56,160 nucleotides of DNA from Candidatus Gastranaerophilales bacterium (lineage in GTDB: Bacteria; Cyanobacteriota; Vampirovibrionia; Gastranaerophilales; Gastranaerophilaceae). This document shows, piece by piece, positions 1 to 11,693 of the stretch; the stretch's first letter is position 1; each line of letters starts with the position of its first letter. Under the pieces are notes generated by a model that saw nothing but the letters and a program-made list of their open reading frames with translations, searched no databases and was not told the DNA's origin. The stretch is from the NCBI GenBank assembly GCA_017475485.1, contig JAFVFO010000056.1:1-56160 (forward strand), in the 5' to 3' direction. The position numbers and the translations under genes were made by a program.

Positions 1-615
1 ATGGATAATTTTATTAAAGCAATGCCTTATGTATTACTTTTAATTCTTGGAATTAGCGGAATAAATGTAATGTTCTTGCTTTTATTCGGTATAATTTTAA
101 ATACAATAATAGGGCTTTTTTACGGCATTTTTAATATATACGAAGCCTTTACTTTTATAGGGGACGGCACTATAGGTATGGCAACAACGCTGATAGTTGC
201 AATGCTTGCAGGCGGACTTTTAATGCTTGTGCGCTACAATGGCGGAATTACATATATCATTAAAGAAACAGAATGCTGGATTAAAAACAAAAGAACCTGC
301 GAAATCGGTATTTGCTTTTTAGTCGGAATGATTAATTTATTCACGGCAAACAACACTGTAGCAATCATTACATCAGGTTCTATTGCAAAAGAACTATCTC
401 AAAAACATAATGTAAACCCCATAAGAACTGCAAGCCTTTTAGATACAACCTCTTGCATTGTGCAAGGTATGATTCCTTACGGAGCACAAATTCTTATAGC
501 AACAAGTCTGGCAAGCAGTATTAATATAAGCTCTTATTCAATTGTAAAATGTATGTATTATCCTGCTTTAATGCTTTTAGGGCTAATTCTCTCATTGTTT
601 ATACATAAAGATTAA
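1..615 (+). CDS. NhaC-type Na+/H+ antiporter, C-terminal part (cut by window edge)
   Basis: An integral membrane protein resembling the C-terminal half of NhaC-family sodium/proton antiporters, which exchange cytoplasmic Na+ for external H+. The 204 visible residues are almost entirely hydrophobic helices. They carry the family-like stretches FTANNTVAIITSGSIAK (about 114-130) and LLDTTSCIVQGMIPYGAQIL (about 146-165), where the polar residues within helices match the ion-translocation region of NhaC. Full-length NhaC proteins are roughly twice this long and the frame is open at base 1, so this is almost certainly the end of a longer gene whose start lies upstream. The ATG at base 1 is then probably an internal methionine. 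It is followed by a short spacer and the rhamnose operon, with no functional link visible. Confidence 0.8.
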   Translation: MDNFIKAMPYVLLLILGISGINVMFLLLFGIILNTIIGLFYGIFNIYEAFTFIGDGTIGMATTLIVAMLAGGLLMLVRYNGGITYIIKETECWIKNKRTCEIGICFLVGMINLFTANNTVAIITSGSIAKELSQKHNVNPIRTASLLDTTSCIVQGMIPYGAQILIATSLASSINISSYSIVKCMYYPALMLLGLILSLFIHKD

Positions 616-680
616 TAAAAATTTACAAGAAATTATTTATTTTTTGATATAGAATTGTACTAACTAAAGAGGGGATTATT

Positions 681-1235
681 ATGCCTTTTACGTTTGAAAA
701 ACAAAAGATAGACGGTGTTATTTTAGTCAAGCCCAAAGTATTTGGGGATGAACGCGGGTTTTTCATGGAAGCCTATAAAAAATCCGAATTTTTTGAAAAC
801 GGAATTTGTGTTGAATTTAATCAAGATAATCATTCCAAATCAAGCGCGCATGTTTTAAGAGGTTTACATTATCAAACAAAAGAATATGCGCAAGCCAAAC
901 TTGTAAGATGTTCAAAAGGCAGAATATATGATGTTGCCGTCGATATCCGCCCAAATTCAAAGACATTTGGCGAATATGTAAAAGTAGAATTGTCAGAAGA
1001 TAATAAAAATATGCTTTTTATCCCTGCAGGCTTCGCCCATGGCTTTGTTGTTTTATCAGACGTTGCGGAACTTTTATACAAGGCATCAGGCGAATATAAT
1101 CCGAATGCGGATAGAGGTGTCTTGTGGTGCGATAAAGATATTAATATTGACTGGGGAATAGATTTTGAACCCATTTTATCCGCAAAAGATAAAGTTCAAC
1201 CTAAATTATCAGAAATAAATAAAGGGGAAATATAA
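681..1235 (+). CDS. rfbC: dTDP-4-dehydrorhamnose 3,5-epimerase
   Basis: Converts dTDP-4-keto-6-deoxyglucose to dTDP-4-keto-L-rhamnose, the third step of dTDP-L-rhamnose synthesis in the cytosol. The 184-residue cupin has the usual family length. Visible motifs are DERGFF (23-28), the catalytic-histidine motif RGLHYQ (60-65, His63), FIPAGFAHGF (113-122) and the active-site tyrosine in LLYKAS (Tyr133). A strong ribosome site (AGAGGGG) precedes the ATG. This is the first gene of a four-gene operon. Its stop TAATG touches the rfbB start, so the two are translationally coupled. The product feeds rfbD; no glycosyltransferase that would use the rhamnose lies in the window. Confidence 0.97.
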   Translation: MPFTFEKQKIDGVILVKPKVFGDERGFFMEAYKKSEFFENGICVEFNQDNHSKSSAHVLRGLHYQTKEYAQAKLVRCSKGRIYDVAVDIRPNSKTFGEYVKVELSEDNKNMLFIPAGFAHGFVVLSDVAELLYKASGEYNPNADRGVLWCDKDINIDWGIDFEPILSAKDKVQPKLSEINKGEI

Positions 1236-2215
1236 TGAGAGTACTTGTTACAGGCGGTGCAGGTTTTATTGGTTCTTGCTTTGTAAGACACATGTTAAAA
1301 AAACATCCTGATTACAAAATCATAAATCTGGATGCTTTAACTTATGCAGGCAATATTGAAAACCTTGATGATGTTAAAAATAATCCCAATTACAAATTTG
1401 TCCATGGAAATATATGCGATAGAAAACTTGTTCGCGAAATAATGTGTGAAGTTGATTGTGTTGTAAATTTTGCGGCAGAATCACACGTTGATAATTCAAT
1501 TAAAAATCCTTTCATATTTATCGAAACAAATGTGCAAGGCACTTTAAATCTTTTATCATCTGCACTTGAGTGCAAAACAGAAAGATTTTTACAGGTATCA
1601 ACAGATGAAGTATATGGCTCATTAGGTAAAACAGGCTATTTTTATGAAACAACACCGCTCGCACCAAACAGCCCTTATTCGGCATCAAAAGCAAGTGCCG
1701 ATATGCTTGTTAGAGCATATCATGAAACATACGGTTTAAATACTTTAAACACAAGATGTTCAAACAACTACGGCCCATATCAATACCCTGAAAAATTAAT
1801 TCCGTTTTTTATTTCAAGACTTTTGCAAAATAAAAAAGTTCCTGTTTACGGTGACGGCTTAAACGTAAGAGATTGGTTATATGTTTATGATCATTGCGAA
1901 GCTATAGATACCGTTTTACACAAAGGTAAAATCGGAGAAGTTTATAACATTGGCGGGCATAACGAAAAAACAAATATGGAAATCACAAAATTAATACTTA
2001 ATGCCATGGGCAAAGATGAATCATCAATCGAATATGTTCAAGACAGATTAGGCCATGACAGGAGATACGCTATATCTAATGATAAAATCACATCTGAACT
2101 CAATTGGAAACCTTCAATTACATTTGAAGAAGGCATTAAATTAACAATAGATTGGTACTTAAATAATCAAAATTGGATAAATTCAATTGAAAACAAGAAA
2201 GCGAGCCTTGCATAA
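1235..2215 (+). CDS. rfbB: dTDP-glucose 4,6-dehydratase
   Basis: NAD-dependent dehydratase making dTDP-4-keto-6-deoxyglucose from dTDP-glucose, the second step to dTDP-L-rhamnose. It is an extended short-chain dehydrogenase of 326 residues. The Rossmann motif GGAGFIG is at 7-13 and AAESHVDNSI at 80-89. The catalytic Thr-Asp-Glu sits in STDEVYG (122-128) and the Tyr-Lys pair in YSASK (148-152). The start overlaps the rfbC stop and its own stop touches the rfbD start, so the genes are tightly coupled. The length and all catalytic residues are intact. Other nucleotide-sugar epimerases share the fold, but the TDE triad and the neighbours fix the assignment. Confidence 0.97.
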   Translation: MRVLVTGGAGFIGSCFVRHMLKKHPDYKIINLDALTYAGNIENLDDVKNNPNYKFVHGNICDRKLVREIMCEVDCVVNFAAESHVDNSIKNPFIFIETNVQGTLNLLSSALECKTERFLQVSTDEVYGSLGKTGYFYETTPLAPNSPYSASKASADMLVRAYHETYGLNTLNTRCSNNYGPYQYPEKLIPFFISRLLQNKKVPVYGDGLNVRDWLYVYDHCEAIDTVLHKGKIGEVYNIGGHNEKTNMEITKLILNAMGKDESSIEYVQDRLGHDRRYAISNDKITSELNWKPSITFEEGIKLTIDWYLNNQNWINSIENKKASLA

Positions 2216-3051
2216 TGAAAGTACTTGTAACCGGTGCAAAAGGAATGCTTGGGCAGGACTTATGCCCTGAGTTAAAGCGTCAGGGTTATGATGTTATACC
2301 GACAGATTATGATACATTAGATATTACAAACAAAGAAAGCATTAATAAGGCTTTTGCAAACTATAGCCCCGATATCGTTATACATTGTGCCGCATATACA
2401 AACGTTGACAAGGCAGAAGAAGATTACGAAAATGCCCGTAAATTAAATGTTCTTGGTACGGAAAATATTGCAATTGCAAGTGCCGAAGCTAACGCAACTC
2501 TGGTTTATATTTCAACTGATTATGTATTTGACGGCACCAAAAAAACACCGTATTTACCCTCTGATAGCACAAACCCGCTCAATATCTACGGCAAAACCAA
2601 ATTAGAAGGCGAAAAAATGGTGCAAAAATATTGCAAAAAATATTATATTGCCCGCACAAGCTGGCTTTATGGAATCCATGGCAAAAATTTTGTTGAAACT
2701 ATGATTTCTTTAGCAAAAAACCCTGAACTAAAAGTAGTAGATGATCAAATTGGCTGTCCCACCTGGACTATGGAATTAATAAACGGTATTGTAAAAATTA
2801 TTAATAAACCCTACGGAATATACCATATCTGCGGTTCAGGCAGTACAAGCTGGTATAATTTTGCACACGAAATATTTAAAAAAGAAGGTCTGAGCGCAAA
2901 TTTAAAACCTTGCACAACGGATGAATTTCCGAGAAAAGCAAAAAGACCGAGCTACAGCATTATGCAAAACACAGATGAAACAGGTTCTTTGACTCGCAAT
3001 TGGCAAGACGCATTAACTGATTACTTAAAATCAAGAAAGGTTGTAGTATGA
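2215..3051 (+). CDS. rfbD: dTDP-4-dehydrorhamnose reductase
   Basis: Final step of dTDP-L-rhamnose synthesis: NAD(P)H-dependent reduction of the 4-keto group. The 278-residue Rossmann-fold protein has GAKGMLG (7-13), [10 protein letters not shown] (59-68), STDYVFDG (100-107) and the catalytic YGKTK (Tyr125, Lys129), all typical of RfbD. It sits between rfbB, with which it shares an end base, and rfbA, which it overlaps by the four bases ATGA. The length is standard for the single-domain form, with no fused epimerase. Confidence 0.96.
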   Translation: MKVLVTGAKGMLGQDLCPELKRQGYDVIPTDYDTLDITNKESINKAFANYSPDIVIHCAAYTNVDKAEEDYENARKLNVLGTENIAIASAEANATLVYISTDYVFDGTKKTPYLPSDSTNPLNIYGKTKLEGEKMVQKYCKKYYIARTSWLYGIHGKNFVETMISLAKNPELKVVDDQIGCPTWTMELINGIVKIINKPYGIYHICGSGSTSWYNFAHEIFKKEGLSANLKPCTTDEFPRKAKRPSYSIMQNTDETGSLTRNWQDALTDYLKSRKVVV

Positions 3052-3914
3052 AAGGAATTGTTTTAGCAGGCGGTTCGGGAACAAGGTTGTATCCGAATAC
3101 CATAGGTGTATCAAAACAGCTTTTGCCGATTTACGATAAACCCATGGTGTATTATCCTATTTCGGTTTTAATGTTAGCCGGAATTAAAGATATATTAATC
3201 ATTTCAACGCCCCATGATATTGATAATTTCAAAAAACTTTTAGGTGACGGCAGGCAATTTGGCGTAAAATTCTCTTACAAGATACAGCCAAGCCCTGACG
3301 GATTAGCACAGGCTTTTATTTTAGGTGAAGAATTTATTGAAAATGACCCTGTAGCGCTTGTTTTAGGGGATAATATTTTCTATGGACAAGGTTTTACCGG
3401 AATGCTTCAAAAAGCAACAAAGTTAGCAAAAGAAAATATCGCAACAATTTTCGGCTATAGTGTTAAAGACCCGCAAAGATTCGGTGTTGTTGAGTTCGAT
3501 AAAAATCATAAGGCAATTTCAATTGAAGAAAAACCGCAAGAACCAAAATCCAATTATGCGGTTGTGGGTTTATATTTTTACGATAACAACGTGGTTAAAT
3601 ATGCAAAATCTTTAAAACCTTCAAAACGCGGGGAACTTGAAATTACAGACTTAAACAGAATTTATTTGCAAAATAAAAATTTGAATGTTGAAGTGTTTGG
3701 CCGAGGTTTTGCATGGCTTGACACAGGGACACACAGGTCGTTATTGCAAGCGGGGCAATATGTTCAAACAATTGAAGAAAATCAAGGTATCAAAATTGCA
3801 TGTCTTGAAGAAATAGCCTACAGAATGGGTTATTTATCAAAAGAAGAATTGCTTGATAATATAAAACATTTTAAAAACAATGAATATTATGAATATGTAA
3901 AAAATTTAGTTTAA
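3048..3914 (+). CDS. rfbA: glucose-1-phosphate thymidylyltransferase
   Basis: Makes dTDP-glucose from dTTP and glucose 1-phosphate, the committed first step of the rhamnose pathway. The 288-residue nucleotidyltransferase has the signature GGSGTRL (8-14) followed by [11 protein letters not shown] (23-33), a metal-binding [11 protein letters not shown] near residue 105, and [20 protein letters not shown] near 165. The ATG overlaps the rfbD stop (ATGA), which indicates coupled translation. It is last in the rfbCBDA operon, so the entry enzyme is translated last. A stem-loop just downstream ends the transcript. Confidence 0.97.
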   Translation: MKGIVLAGGSGTRLYPNTIGVSKQLLPIYDKPMVYYPISVLMLAGIKDILIISTPHDIDNFKKLLGDGRQFGVKFSYKIQPSPDGLAQAFILGEEFIENDPVALVLGDNIFYGQGFTGMLQKATKLAKENIATIFGYSVKDPQRFGVVEFDKNHKAISIEEKPQEPKSNYAVVGLYFYDNNVVKYAKSLKPSKRGELEITDLNRIYLQNKNLNVEVFGRGFAWLDTGTHRSLLQAGQYVQTIEENQGIKIACLEEIAYRMGYLSKEELLDNIKHFKNNEYYEYVKNLV

Positions 3915-3942
3915 CTTTTAAGGCAGTTTAAATTAAAACATT

Positions 3943-3970
3943 AAATAGGAAGCGATTTTGCTTCCTATTT
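3943..3970. terminator. bidirectional terminator hairpin between rfbA and the SNF2 gene
   Basis: An 11-bp perfect inverted repeat, AAATAGGAAGC / GCTTCCTATTT, with a 6-base loop. It is A-rich on the left and T-rich on the right, so it can terminate both the plus-strand rfb operon and the converging minus-strand helicase gene. Confidence 0.8.
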
Positions 3971-4002
3971 ATTTTAAAACAATTCTTTATTATTTAATTT
4001 TT

Positions 4003-7000
4003 CTATATTGAGAAGATATCCTTAATATCTTGATATGTCAGCGATTTAACAATATTTCTATCAATTGAAATTACGCTGTCAACAAGCGAACGTTTCTTTG
4101 ATTTAAGTGCTTGAATTTTTTCTTCAACTGTATTTTTAGTAATTAACCTATATACAAATACTTTCTTTGTTTGTCCTATACGATAAGCCCTATCTGTAGC
4201 CTGATCTTCAACAGCAGGATTCCACCATGGGTCGTAATGGATAACATAATCTGCGCCTGTTAAATTCAAACCCGTACCGCCGGCTTTTAATGAAACAAGG
4301 AAGATAGGAATAGTCGGATCATTATTAAATCTTTCAACTACTTCTTGGCGGTCTTTTGTTTTACCTGATAAATATTCATGCTTAATACCTTTAGCTTCGA
4401 GCCAAGATTTAACAATATCAAGCATTCCAACAAATTGCGAGAATAGAAGTATTCTGTGCTTTTCGGCTAATATTTCTTCAAGCATATCCTGCAAGTGTTC
4501 AAATTTACCAGATTCATTAATACCCAGTTTTCCTTCTTTGTCATACAACCTTGGATGACAGCATATTTGCCTTAAGCGCAATAATGCCGAGAATATAGAC
4601 ATTCTTGATTTTTCAAGTCCGACAGTTTCAATGGATTTAAACAATTCTTCCTTAGTAGAATCAAGAACTTGCAAATATAAATCTTTTTGATCAGGTGTAA
4701 GTTCGCAATATGCAACCGATTCAACTTTATCAGGTAAGTCGCGTGCAACATCGCGTTTCATACGTCTTAAAATGAACGGGAAAATTTGCGACCTTAAACG
4801 TTTTTGAACCTCGGTATCCTCATCTTCAACAATAGGGTCAACAAAACGATGTTTAAACTCATTAGCGTCAAACAAAAAGCCCGGCATTAAAAAGTCAAAC
4901 ACACTCCATAATTCTTCAAGTTTATTTTCAATCGGAGTACCGGATAACGCTAACCTATGATAAGCATTTAATTGCTTACAGCTTTTCGCTGTTTGGCTTT
5001 GCGCATTTTTGATATTTTGAGATTCATCCAAAATAACATATCTGAATTTAATTTTCTTTAATTCATCAATATCACGCCTTATTAAAGCATAGCTAGTGAT
5101 TATAACATCATATTTTTCAATATCTTTAAATTTTTCTTTTCTGTCTGCCCCTGATAAACTCATATATTTTAAATTAGGTGCAAATTTTTCAATTTCTTTT
5201 TCCCAGTTAAAAACAACCGTCGTAGGACAAATGACAAGCGAAGGTTCTTTTTTATCCTTTTCTTTTGCCTTTTGCAGAAGGGTTAAAGTTTGAACGGTTT
5301 TACCTAACCCCATATCATCCGCCAAAACCCCGTTGAGCCCGTATTTATACAAAAACCATAGCCAAGAATAACCTTTTAATTGGTACTCGCGAAGTTCAGC
5401 TTTTGAAGTTTTAGGAAGGGTTGTAATATCCATGGTTGAAAAAGTTGAAATTTCTTTCCAGAATTTTGAAAAACCCCTGCTCATCTTTAACGTAATACCC
5501 ATTTTTTCCATTTCAGATACTACGCCCGCGCGGTATGTTTTTACAACGTATTTATCTTCATCATTTTTATAAACATCATAGGTATTAAAAGATTTTAATA
5601 ACGATAAAACATCATCTACAGGAATTGTTACCTGACCGCCCGAGGGCACATTGAAATATTTTGCGCCTTCATACGTTAAATCAATTATTTTTTCAAAATC
5701 AAGCTCTTTATCATCAGCCGTACCTTTAAGCTGTATGTAGAATTTATCCGTGCTTTCAGGGTCAAAATCAATATTTGCAACTAATTCAAGGCCTTTTTTA
5801 TTCAATTTATAAAAATCAAGGTTATCTTTTTCAATAAATACCCAATTCTTACCGGCTTTTGAAATGTAATAATTATAAAAATCAATAGCAAGTTCTTTAT
5901 CGAGTGCTAAGTTATTGGATTGCACGGGCGCAAAACGGCAAGCTATAAGCATTTGATAGGCAGCTTGTTCATATTGAGAATCTCTTTTAATCCAATATAA
6001 TAAATCTTTTTCGGGATCTTTAATTGTCACATAGGGGCTTTTAGGCTGTTTTTGATAAGGCACTCTAACCCCGTCATATTCAAATTCCAAAGACGCTTTT
6101 AAAGATTGGTCATAATCAACCCCAAGTTCCACGATACATTTCGGCTCATCATGGCGTTCTAATGTTAAACGTTTCAATTCATCAGACATATTTACCGTCA
6201 TGACTTCTCTTAATTTAGGCAATTCTTCATAGATAAATTTACCGCCATCGGCGTCTTTAATATCCGAAAAACTGGATTTGGTCAGATATTGCGGAATTAC
6301 ATTAACGCAGGCGTCTGTAGGGAAAATAACATCTTTATATCTGCCCCATTTTAATTGGCGCGAAAAATATCTTACTTCTTCAAACGGATAAATTTCATCT
6401 ATATCGTTTCTTTTCCAATAAAGACTTAATAGAACATTTCCAACATAAGACACATTTACATCCAGACATAAATTCCAAATCGTATCTGAAAATTTAATTT
6501 TCTGGTGAGTTTTAGCGTCAATTACATCATCTAATTTAGAAAGCATTTTGAAAAATTCATCAAACTTGCCAATTTGCACATCATACCAGCCGGATTTTTT
6601 ATCCAGCTTTGATTGCGAAAGAAGCATTTTAAACATTACAACTTCCAATTTTTGAGAATTATTCAGTTCAAAATTTTCATCTTCCTTTTGTTTCGCAATA
6701 ATTTGCTTGAAAACAGCTTCAAGGTCGCGAATTACTTTTTTGGTATGACGGTTCATAACAAGAATTGAAAAGAAATTCTGCCTTCTTTTAGGGTTAAAGT
6801 GAAAAATATAATCCCCCTCGGGGTTTGGATTCATTTCTAAATCTTCATCAAGTAATTCAGGCTCAATATTTAACTTTTCATACTTAAATTCTTCAAAATA
6901 ATGATTTTTTAATGACGCGAAAGCAAGCGCAATTGCATGTTTGCACCAAGGTTCTTCCAAAGGACAATTACACATTGGGCGAACATCTGATTTGGTAAAT

Positions 7001-7173
7001 TTAATCCCGGTTTCATAATATGGCTTATAACTGCCTTTTACCTTGGCACGCACGATATTTTCGTTGAATTTAACATCTTCAACCATGCCTGCCGTATATG
7101 TTTCATAGCCCCTTCTAAAAGAACCGGGCTTAGAATTATCTTTCAAAAATTTGTTATTAAAATTATATTTCAC
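4003..7173 (-). CDS. SWIM zinc-finger SNF2/Rad54-type helicase
   Basis: A large DNA-dependent ATPase of the bacterial SNF2 (HepA/RapA-like) class. It probably remodels protein-DNA or RNA polymerase complexes, but its substrate is unknown. N-terminal SWIM zinc-binding residues are seen in CNCPLEEPWCKHA (about residue 70). Then come a long poorly conserved middle region, the Walker A motif DDMGLGKT (about 620), a DESQ form of the Walker B box (about 715), and the C-terminal helicase lobe with AGGTGLNLTGADYV and the arginine-finger motif DQATDRAYRIGQ. The frame also reads from a TTG at 7209, but that has no ribosome site. The GTG at 7173 has GGAA upstream and gives an N-terminus beginning with KYNF, so I chose it. 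It appears monocistronic and converges on rfbA. Confidence 0.9.
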   Translation of the reverse strand: MKYNFNNKFLKDNSKPGSFRRGYETYTAGMVEDVKFNENIVRAKVKGSYKPYYETGIKFTKSDVRPMCNCPLEEPWCKHAIALAFASLKNHYFEEFKYEKLNIEPELLDEDLEMNPNPEGDYIFHFNPKRRQNFFSILVMNRHTKKVIRDLEAVFKQIIAKQKEDENFELNNSQKLEVVMFKMLLSQSKLDKKSGWYDVQIGKFDEFFKMLSKLDDVIDAKTHQKIKFSDTIWNLCLDVNVSYVGNVLLSLYWKRNDIDEIYPFEEVRYFSRQLKWGRYKDVIFPTDACVNVIPQYLTKSSFSDIKDADGGKFIYEELPKLREVMTVNMSDELKRLTLERHDEPKCIVELGVDYDQSLKASLEFEYDGVRVPYQKQPKSPYVTIKDPEKDLLYWIKRDSQYEQAAYQMLIACRFAPVQSNNLALDKELAIDFYNYYISKAGKNWVFIEKDNLDFYKLNKKGLELVANIDFDPESTDKFYIQLKGTADDKELDFEKIIDLTYEGAKYFNVPSGGQVTIPVDDVLSLLKSFNTYDVYKNDEDKYVVKTYRAGVVSEMEKMGITLKMSRGFSKFWKEISTFSTMDITTLPKTSKAELREYQLKGYSWLWFLYKYGLNGVLADDMGLGKTVQTLTLLQKAKEKDKKEPSLVICPTTVVFNWEKEIEKFAPNLKYMSLSGADRKEKFKDIEKYDVIITSYALIRRDIDELKKIKFRYVILDESQNIKNAQSQTAKSCKQLNAYHRLALSGTPIENKLEELWSVFDFLMPGFLFDANEFKHRFVDPIVEDEDTEVQKRLRSQIFPFILRRMKRDVARDLPDKVESVAYCELTPDQKDLYLQVLDSTKEELFKSIETVGLEKSRMSIFSALLRLRQICCHPRLYDKEGKLGINESGKFEHLQDMLEEILAEKHRILLFSQFVGMLDIVKSWLEAKGIKHEYLSGKTKDRQEVVERFNNDPTIPIFLVSLKAGGTGLNLTGADYVIHYDPWWNPAVEDQATDRAYRIGQTKKVFVYRLITKNTVEEKIQALKSKKRSLVDSVISIDRNIVKSLTYQDIKDIFSI

Positions 7174-7313
7174 AAAATTTCCGCGACAAACTAAATAACC
7201 TAATATCAAATGACATCAAAATAAAAAAACCTTTCGGTTAAATACCCCCGATGCCAACAATATAAAGATAACATTAGTCAGATTAAATTGCAAGCATTTT
7301 TTTTAGCGTTCAA

Positions 7314-7344
7314 AAAAGCGCCCGAAAATGCCAATGGCGCTTTT
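7314..7344. terminator. hairpin in the intergenic space
   Basis: A 9-bp perfect inverted repeat, AAAAGCGCC / GGCGCTTTT, with a 13-base loop. It is flanked by A and T runs so it resembles a bidirectional terminator. It lies about 140 bases upstream of the SNF2 start and inside the spacer downstream of the minus-strand SIMPL gene. It may mark the end of readthrough transcripts from that side. Confidence 0.4.
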
Positions 7345-7495
7345 ATATACGCTCAGAATGGAATCAGAAGCCTACAAAACCACAAGCGCGGTTAAGAGAA
7401 TGTATTTTGGTATAAAAGGCGATACCTTAGCGGATTTTGTACCAAGAACCTATGATTTTGTTGCTGATTGTCTTGAGAATATGAAAGAGCACTAA
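7328..7495 (+). pseudogene. possible small gene or gene remnant in the 7.2-7.6 kb spacer
   Basis: The 381-base spacer between the SNF2 and SIMPL genes contains a 55-codon plus-strand frame ending in TYDFVADCLENMKEH. Amino acid use looks protein-like: RMYFGIKGDTLADFVPR in the middle. However, the first ATG falls in the loop of a hairpin and there is no ribosome site. An internal ATG at 7358 also lacks one. I do not recognise the family. The tail-like look, without a start signal, suggests the 3' remnant of a decayed gene. It could also be chance reading frame. Confidence 0.3.
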
Positions 7496-7521
7496 ATCTC
7501 AGTTTTGGGCTATTTTTATAA

Positions 7522-7576
7522 TAAAAATTCTAAAAGTCTGCTTTAAATAATCAGCCTTTTAGAATTTATTTTTATT
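7522..7576 (-). terminator. stem-loop downstream of the SIMPL gene
   Basis: AAATTCTAAAAG and CTTTTAGAATTT form a 12-bp perfect inverted repeat, with a second short CTG/CAG pairing inside. U-rich sequence follows on the minus strand. It is placed 15 bases past the SIMPL stop codon and probably ends the ligA-SIMPL transcript. Confidence 0.6.
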
Positions 7577-7590
7577 TTAACAAATACAAT

Positions 7591-8319
7591 TTATTTTAAA
7601 TAATATGTCATATTAACGCCCGCTTTAACGCTGATTGTACCCGGTTCGATAGATTCAACTGCTTCTGATTCTGAAGCCATGCCGTCCATTGAAGATTTTA
7701 CCATTGCATTAGCATATAATTTTCTTGAAACATAGTTAGAATTCAAGGAACAATATGGACTAATTGTCTTAGGCCTGCCAATTGCTGCACCTGCAGAGGT
7801 TGCAACAATTGTTGCACGATTTTTTGCTATTGTTGTTGCTTTTTTCATCAGCTCGTTACAGGGATTTTCAGTATTTTCAATATAAAAATTAAGATTATCT
7901 ACCCTTTTAACACCGTTATCCATTGCTAATTTTATAATTTCAGAGGTTTTTGATAATTCTTTTAATTTAACTTCAAAGCCGTTAACAACTTCGTATTTTT
8001 GAAAAATTCTGATTTTATCTTTATAAGAATATATGTTATTAACTCTAAAAGCTATTGTTTTTACACTTTCATCACTATTTAATTTTTTCTTGATTTCATT
8101 AATTGCGCTGTTCACAATTTTATCATTTTTAGCTTTTATATCCGCTAAATTCGTACCTGAATTTTCTACATAGAATTTAACCTTCAAGGTATCAGGTTCA
8201 ATATCAGAATTCGCACTCGCGTCAACAGAAATTGTTGATTCTTGAATTACGGGTTCAACCGCAATAGTTGCAGGAATTAACATGCTTGATAAAATAGCCA
8301 ATGCAAATAATCTTTTCAT
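7591..8319 (-). CDS. exported SIMPL-domain (DUF541) protein
   Basis: A 242-residue secreted protein. Residues 1-20 form a classic signal peptide: two basic residues, a hydrophobic core, then a cut near TIA-VEP. The rest matches the SIMPL/DUF541 pattern: an opening strand ISVDASANSDIEPDTLKVKF, an alternating helix with KAKNDKIVNSAINEIKKKL, and the late motif AKNRATIVATSAGAAIGRP. SIMPL proteins are periplasmic or surface proteins of uncertain function and are linked to oxidative-stress phenotypes in some bacteria. It starts one base after the ligA stop, so it is co-transcribed with ligA, although no functional connection is evident. Confidence 0.85.
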   Translation of the reverse strand: MKRLFALAILSSMLIPATIAVEPVIQESTISVDASANSDIEPDTLKVKFYVENSGTNLADIKAKNDKIVNSAINEIKKKLNSDESVKTIAFRVNNIYSYKDKIRIFQKYEVVNGFEVKLKELSKTSEIIKLAMDNGVKRVDNLNFYIENTENPCNELMKKATTIAKNRATIVATSAGAAIGRPKTISPYCSLNSNYVSRKLYANAMVKSSMDGMASESEAVESIEPGTISVKAGVNMTYYLK

Positions 8320-8320
8320 T

Positions 8321-10357
<2,037 letters not shown>

Positions 10358-10359
10358 CT

Positions 10360-11685
10360 ATGAGCATTACAAAATTATTAAGTAAAAAGTTAGACAGAAT
10401 TTTATTTACAACACCTTCACATAATCAAAAACCTTTTTTCAATAAAGAATTTGAAAATTTTTACAAGGTTGATTATTCTGAAATCGAAGGTTTTGATAAT
10501 CTGCAAGAGCCAAAAACCTCAATTTTAATGGCACAGGGCAAAGTTTCGGATATTTTAAAAACAAAACAGACTTTCTTTGTGGTGCAAGGTGCAACAACAG
10601 CAATGCTGTCGGCAATGAAAGCAATAATATCGCCGGGCGAAAAGGTTTTAGTTGCAAGAAATTGTCATAAATCAGTATTTAACGGTTTATTGTTAACAGC
10701 AGGGCTCGTTGATTGGATAATGCCTGAAACCGACCCCGATTGGGGTATATACACACATATTGACCCGAATAAACTTGAGCAAACTCTTGAATTAAATCAT
10801 TATAAAGCATTCATTTTAACAAGCCCTACTTACGAAGGTATCAATTCGGATATCGAACAAATTGCACAAATATGCAAAAACCATGACACTTATTTAATTG
10901 TAGATGAGGCCCATGGGTCGTTATATAATTTTTCACCCGACTTGCCCAAAACCGCAATTGAACAAGGGGCTGATATTTCGATTAATTCTCTGCATAAAAC
11001 GGCAGGTGCACTAAATCAATGCGCCTTGTTAAACATTTCAAATACAATTAAAAATATAGATATTGAGATTTTTCAAAAATCGTTAAACATTTTTCAAACA
11101 ACATCACCCTCGTATCCCTTATTAGAAAACATTGAAAACACAATAGCTTATCTTAATTCCAACCAAGGTGCACTCGAGCTGTCTAATTTAATGGAAAATA
11201 TCGAAAAAATAAAGCCCGAATTAGAAAGATTTGGAATAGAATTCTACAAAGCACCAAACCATGACAAAACAAAAATTCTTCTTAAAAAAGAAGGTATTTC
11301 AGGAAATGATTTATCAGATACTTTATTTGAAAAATTCAACATTGAAGATGAATTAAATAATTCGCTTTCGTGCCTTTTTTTAACGGGAATCGGTACAACG
11401 CGCCAAAAACTTGATAAGCTGAAAACAGCCCTTAAAAAAGTACCGACAAATCCTTCCTATAAACCGCAAAGTGTTGAATTTCAACCTCATCCGCTGGTTA
11501 AAGTACAGCCTGTTGCAACATTTAACAGAGACTACATATATGTTAATAAAAATGATTCGCTATTAAAAATTTCAAATAAACTTATAATGCCCTATCCGCC
11601 GGGGTTTGGTGTATTATACCCCGGAGAAGCAATACAAATGTGGCATTTGGATTATTTGGGAAATAATGTTCAGATAATGCGTTAG
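10360..11685 (+). CDS. Orn/Lys/Arg decarboxylase family PLP enzyme
   Basis: A fold-type I pyridoxal-phosphate enzyme of the short Orn/Lys/Arg decarboxylase group, which includes the arginine decarboxylase SpeA and YaaO-type proteins. It probably supplies agmatine or cadaverine for polyamine synthesis; the substrate cannot be read from sequence. In the 441-residue protein, VQGATTAMLSA (75-85) matches the cofactor phosphate-binding region. VDEAHGS (181-187) holds the aspartate that contacts the PLP ring nitrogen, and SLHKTAGALNQ (210-220) carries the Schiff-base lysine Lys213. The C-terminal decarboxylase domain ends with PYPPGFGVLYPGE, the conserved P-G-P/E-type motif. It is followed after 8 bases by deoB, so the two are probably an operon. 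There is no clear ribosome site at the ATG. Confidence 0.87.
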   Translation: MSITKLLSKKLDRILFTTPSHNQKPFFNKEFENFYKVDYSEIEGFDNLQEPKTSILMAQGKVSDILKTKQTFFVVQGATTAMLSAMKAIISPGEKVLVARNCHKSVFNGLLLTAGLVDWIMPETDPDWGIYTHIDPNKLEQTLELNHYKAFILTSPTYEGINSDIEQIAQICKNHDTYLIVDEAHGSLYNFSPDLPKTAIEQGADISINSLHKTAGALNQCALLNISNTIKNIDIEIFQKSLNIFQTTSPSYPLLENIENTIAYLNSNQGALELSNLMENIEKIKPELERFGIEFYKAPNHDKTKILLKKEGISGNDLSDTLFEKFNIEDELNNSLSCLFLTGIGTTRQKLDKLKTALKKVPTNPSYKPQSVEFQPHPLVKVQPVATFNRDYIYVNKNDSLLKISNKLIMPYPPGFGVLYPGEAIQMWHLDYLGNNVQIMR

Positions 11686-11693
11686 GAAAAGAT

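Noticed and set aside
872..1174. 100-residue minus-strand reading frame inside rfbC
   Set aside because: It lies wholly within a strongly supported gene, lacks a ribosome site and matches no family; similar shadows inside aroC, pyrG and ilvN were dismissed for the same reason.
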